Shown one piece after another: positions 60,707 to 64,000 of a stretch of DNA of 64,000 nt. Made by a program: the position numbers and the translations under genes. Position 1 is the stretch's first letter. Every line of letters begins with the position of its first letter. The notes beneath the pieces were generated by a model that was not told the DNA's origin, made no database searches, and saw only the letters and a program-made list of their open reading frames with translations. This DNA comes from Candidatus Bathyarchaeota archaeon (GTDB lineage: Archaea > Thermoproteota > Bathyarchaeia > Bathyarchaeales > Bathycorpusculaceae): positions 112,019 to 176,018 of the forward strand of contig PLTA01000039.1 in NCBI GenBank assembly GCA_003164295.1, given 5' to 3'.

Positions 60707-62842
60707 TTAAATTCCTGCAGCATGCTTAACGGTTCTTCGTCTATACACTTCAATAATAGCCAATAAGATTACAGCTACCAAAATTATAAGCAGCGCAAAA
60801 AATGAACTGACCGAAATCAACATTGACCCAAGAGCAATGAATCGTCCAAGTTTTAGTTCAACTGAAGTAGGTTGATTAACGCTAAGAGCCAAAGATTGAT
60901 AATTGTTTTGAGCGCCCTGAGCAAATGCGATTACTTGCATATCGCCACCAACAATATTATTGAACACAGCGGTTCCATCGCCTTTTGTATTAGCTGAGAA
61001 ATGCTCCGTTTCTGGACCGTTTAATGTAACATTAGCGTTTGAGATTGGATTTCCGAAAAAGTCAACAACTTTTACAGTTACTTGTATGCCATAAAGAGTG
61101 CAGGTTACTTGTTGCTGGGTAGGACCGAAAACGTTTATGTTTGTTTGATTTATCAAAATATTATCTTGATAGAATCGTGCTCGGTACATTCCAAAACTTA
61201 CTTGGCTTGAAGTTGAGCCTGAACTATCTGTCGTTGCAGAGTAAAATAAGCCATTTGTAACTTCAACCAGTTCAACACGCGTATTAGGAATTGGTTCCTG
61301 ATTATTGCCAACAACATTTATGCTTAAGGTTTCATTTGGACAAGTTACAACTATAGTTGTAACAGCTTGTGCGGTAATATTGTTAAAAATGTCATTGCCT
61401 GAGTTGAAAACTTTATTGTACATTGAAGCATCCACAGTGTAACTAATTCCAGTTAAGGTAGAATTTAATGTGAAGGCTCCTGAAAGATCTGTTTGGCCAG
61501 AAGCGTTTTCTGTTTGAACAGAACCACCGTTTGTGGGTTTATATTGATATGTAATTGATAAGTTAACATAGGGCAATGAGACAGCATTTTGGTTTTGAAC
61601 TACAATTTTAAGATCAGTCAGTTGGCACTGAAAACTAAAAGACCCCACACCTGTAACTGATATGGTGGAGGCACCGACATTAACGCCATTAAAAAATGCT
61701 GTCAAACCATAGGATCCAGTTTCAAGATTAAAGTTTGATACCCCATCAGTTCCTGATGTGCTGTTATATACTACATTAGCTGCTTGATCTAAGGCTTGAA
61801 CTAATATTCCAGGAACAATCTCGTTAGCTAAGTTAACTGTTTTAATGCTCACAGCATATCCGTTGATCAAAAAGCTCTCTACATCTGCTATCGATTTCGC
61901 AGTTCCTTGCGGAGTTATTGTAACAGTATAGTTTCCAATCGCCGCATTTGAGGGAACCACCCATGCTTTACTAATAGTGCCATCACTTGCAGCTGTCACC
62001 GATTCAGAATCGAGAGCCGCTCCGCCCGAAACACTTGCAATAGTCAAAGTTGCTGCTTGATTAGGCTGGTAACCTATCGCACGTATTGTTACTGTTTGAC
62101 CTCTATGATAAGCAGATGAATCGAGAAAATTGACTGAAAACGTACTATTTGCATTAGTTATAGCCTCAGCTGACTGATTAAAATAAGCCATGTAATTACC
62201 GACGAAATTGGTGGTTGAACCACTCGGTTGGAAGCTGCTACTTGGAAAAGAAGCTTGGGCGGTAGCTGTTCCTTTTTGGCTAGTCGCACCTAACTGTACT
62301 AGTTGCGAGTAAATAGTGTTAAGAGGACTTGGAAGTACAACAGAAACATTAGCTAAGTAGGAAACACCTGGAACTCCTCCAGTGACCCCAAGATTAAGCG
62401 TTACATTGCCGCCCTCCTGTATTTGTGAAGGTACCGCTTGTATGGTATTATTAGTTTGAATTTGAAAATCATCCTCAGTTGAATTTACATTTATTGCAAC
62501 ATCTTGAAGCACTAAAGCGTAGGTGCCACTTGGAAATTCAGGTATCGCAAACGTTGAATTAACATAATATCCTTCAGAAATACCACTTGCAATTACCTGG
62601 TTTGAAAAATCGACTTGGTAAGAACTATTTGCAGTGTAAATGGTTCCTTGAAGATTTAATAAATCACCCACAGAGCCTGTCGATAGAATTGTTCCATCGT
62701 TAAGTGTGGATCCTGACGGAACTAACTGAATAATACTGACACCAGTGCTAGGATTTTGTCCCGAAGCAAACTCGATTGGCGTAATTGCAACGGCAATCGA
62801 CATTAAAACTAATAGCGTAACTGCAACAATTTTTTTATTCAA
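60707..62842 (-). CDS. Large secreted surface protein with Ig-like repeats and C-terminal anchor
   Basis: About 711 residues. Signal peptide KIVAVTLLVLMSIAVAITPI; many Asn-x-Thr/Ser sites; several Ig/carboxypeptidase-regulatory-like modules (e.g. VPGILVQALDQAANVVYNST, IPNTRVELVEVTNGLFYSAT, NPISNANVTLNGPETEHFSA); a C-terminal helix (LISVSSFFALLIILVAVILL) and basic tail. It is probably glycosylated cell-envelope material; the nucleotide-sugar operon nearby could supply glycans. The TTG at 62842 follows GGAGAG by about ten bases. Confidence 0.75.
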   Translation of the reverse strand: MNKKIVAVTLLVLMSIAVAITPIEFASGQNPSTGVSIIQLVPSGSTLNDGTILSTGSVGDLLNLQGTIYTANSSYQVDFSNQVIASGISEGYYVNSTFAIPEFPSGTYALVLQDVAINVNSTEDDFQIQTNNTIQAVPSQIQEGGNVTLNLGVTGGVPGVSYLANVSVVLPSPLNTIYSQLVQLGATSQKGTATAQASFPSSSFQPSGSTTNFVGNYMAYFNQSAEAITNANSTFSVNFLDSSAYHRGQTVTIRAIGYQPNQAATLTIASVSGGAALDSESVTAASDGTISKAWVVPSNAAIGNYTVTITPQGTAKSIADVESFLINGYAVSIKTVNLANEIVPGILVQALDQAANVVYNSTSGTDGVSNFNLETGSYGLTAFFNGVNVGASTISVTGVGSFSFQCQLTDLKIVVQNQNAVSLPYVNLSITYQYKPTNGGSVQTENASGQTDLSGAFTLNSTLTGISYTVDASMYNKVFNSGNDIFNNITAQAVTTIVVTCPNETLSINVVGNNQEPIPNTRVELVEVTNGLFYSATTDSSGSTSSQVSFGMYRARFYQDNILINQTNINVFGPTQQQVTCTLYGIQVTVKVVDFFGNPISNANVTLNGPETEHFSANTKGDGTAVFNNIVGGDMQVIAFAQGAQNNYQSLALSVNQPTSVELKLGRFIALGSMLISVSSFFALLIILVAVILLAIIEVYRRRTVKHAAGI

Positions 62843-63055
62843 ACCACACCGCTCTCCCGATTTATAGCCTTCCACATGTGTAATGACTGATGATTTAACT
62901 AAAAGATGATTTTAAACTTTGCCATATAACACATGTATATATTCCTCATTGAACTCAAACAAGTTCACTCTAGTATATTTTTGTGCGAAAAGAATGGTTT
63001 AACCAATGTCTTTTTTAAACACATATGTTTAAGTTTAGCTAATTTCGGTGAAAAC

Positions 63056-64000
63056 TTGGAGAAAAACCCTTCAACAGCCCTTTCTGGAGCTCTAAAAAAA
63101 CAAAAATATCACTTAGTGGGCGATCATTCAGCCGTTAAAAGATGCAAGTGGCTCTACGAATCAATAGTAAATGATAGACCGTGCTATAAACAGAGATTTT
63201 ACGGAATTAAATCTCACAGATGCATCCAAATGTCACCCTCCCTCTATTACTGCACACAAGAATGCTTGTTTTGTTGGAGAGCTCAAAGCGGAGATTTGCA
63301 AGTTACTTGGAATGAGATGAAAATTCCAAAAATAGACACGCCAGAAGAAATTGTAGAAGGATGCTTCAAAGCTCAAGAAAAAATTTTAACAGGATACAAA
63401 GGAAATCCGAAAACAAACTGGCGCAAATTCCAAGAAGCCCTAATCCCAAAGCAAGTTGCTATAAGTTTAACGGGTGAACCGACGCTTTATGATCCGTTGG
63501 GAGAGTTGATTCAAATGTTTCACCGAAGAGGCTTGACAACTTTTCTTGTTTCCAATGGCACTTTACCAGATAAACTTTCAAAATTAAGTGAGGAACCGAC
63601 TCAACTCTACATTTCCGTTTGCGCACCCAATGAAGAGGTATACAAGCGTGTTTGCCGTCCATTGTTTCCGAACGCTTGGACTAAATTAAACGAAAGTCTC
63701 GATTTATTGCAGAGCTTTGAGTGCCCAACAGTAATTCGAACGACTCTAGTTAAAGAACATAATATGGATCATGTAGATCAATATGCAAAGCTTATAGAGA
63801 AAGCCAATCCTACATACGTTGAAGTTAAGGCATACATGCATATTGGTTTTTCAAATCTTCGCTTAAGTTTTGAACGAATGCCTATGCATGGCGAAGTTAA
63901 GGATTTTGCTTTCAAGTTAGCTGAGAAAACAGGATACAAGATAATTGATGAAGCCCCTGAGAGCAGAGTTGTGCTATTAAGTCGATTAGAAAAGCCTATT
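63056..64000 (+). CDS. taw1: tRNA 4-demethylwyosine synthase (Taw1/TYW1), 3' end off the window
   Basis: A radical SAM enzyme, 315 codons present and still open. The cluster motif is CTQECLFCWR, Cys 66, 70 and 73, spaced C-x3-C-x2-C. ISLTGEPTLYDPLGELI is the GE motif; VEVKAYMHIGFSNLRL is typical of TYW1. Together with pyruvate it converts m1G37 to 4-demethylwyosine on tRNA-Phe. GGTGA five bases before TTG gives the start. The Trm5-family gene 3 kb away makes its substrate. Confidence 0.92.
   Translation, partial: MEKNPSTALSGALKKQKYHLVGDHSAVKRCKWLYESIVNDRPCYKQRFYGIKSHRCIQMSPSLYYCTQECLFCWRAQSGDLQVTWNEMKIPKIDTPEEIVEGCFKAQEKILTGYKGNPKTNWRKFQEALIPKQVAISLTGEPTLYDPLGELIQMFHRRGLTTFLVSNGTLPDKLSKLSEEPTQLYISVCAPNEEVYKRVCRPLFPNAWTKLNESLDLLQSFECPTVIRTTLVKEHNMDHVDQYAKLIEKANPTYVEVKAYMHIGFSNLRLSFERMPMHGEVKDFAFKLAEKTGYKIIDEAPESRVVLLSRLEKPI

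Overview
The window is archaeal. It carries the archaeal-type alpha subunit of acetyl-CoA decarbonylase/synthase, coenzyme F420 biosynthesis (CofE), two deoxyhypusine synthase family genes, RNA polymerase subunit P, a Trm5-family tRNA methyltransferase, a Taw1/TYW1-type wyosine enzyme, a class II tRNA-Leu with an encoded CCA end, TATA-type promoters and many TTG/GTG starts. Together with an ADP-forming acyl-CoA synthetase, an FrhB/MetF pair and surface proteins ending in a PEF/QEF-plus-membrane-anchor tail, this fits an uncultured TACK archaeon of the Bathyarchaeota type living by the archaeal Wood-Ljungdahl pathway. The lineage is an inference.

Layout. 1-4050: cdhA (running off the left edge) and two CooC-type nickel-insertion ATPases. 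3958-4553: copy A of a 0.6 kb duplicated block whose copy B lies at 28599-29198. 4556-9193: proton P-type ATPase, SAM methyltransferase and a siroheme sulfite/nitrite reductase. 9600-18470: a redox, sulfur and metal region with small ferredoxin, thioredoxin, tiny Cys proteins, regulators, flavodoxin, OsmC, NifX-like protein, Cys-tailed Lrp regulator, metallo-beta-lactamase protein, CopA and YHS protein. It has two divergent control regions with clear inverted repeats. 18570-21300: a horizontally acquired-looking, partly decayed stretch (TIR-like remnant, intact MFS transporter, broken DUF998-like gene). 21600-27870: OsmC, V4R-like, PepSY-like, ArsR, zinc ribbon, ferredoxin and secreted beta-propeller proteins.

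29370-34720 holds central metabolism: FrhB-like and MetF-like proteins, an ADP-forming acyl-CoA synthetase fused to a GNAT domain, and CofE. 35100-38530 holds the most interesting locus: a GCS2-family ligase and a Cys-cluster protein diverging from an RLAN-domain protein and a RimK-like ATP-grasp. It looks like an uncharacterised gamma-glutamyl peptide or thiol synthesis system. 38595-44640 has two deoxyhypusine synthase paralogues flanking a vapBC toxin-antitoxin pair, which sits between two copies of the deoxyhypusine synthase 3' end, and two decaying genes (YVTN propeller, MFS transporter).

45165-64000 is a housekeeping block: argS, histone-deacetylase-like hydrolase, polyferredoxin, tRNA-Leu, cysK-cysE, Lrp regulator, guaA, a nucleotide-sugar cluster (nucleotidyltransferase, GlmM, a diverged UDP-sugar dehydrogenase, Gfo/Idh oxidoreductase), Trm112, Trm5, rpoP, a large surface protein and the 5' part of taw1.

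Several genes carry frameshifts or stops. I treat them as pseudogenes, but in an environmental assembly some could be sequence errors.
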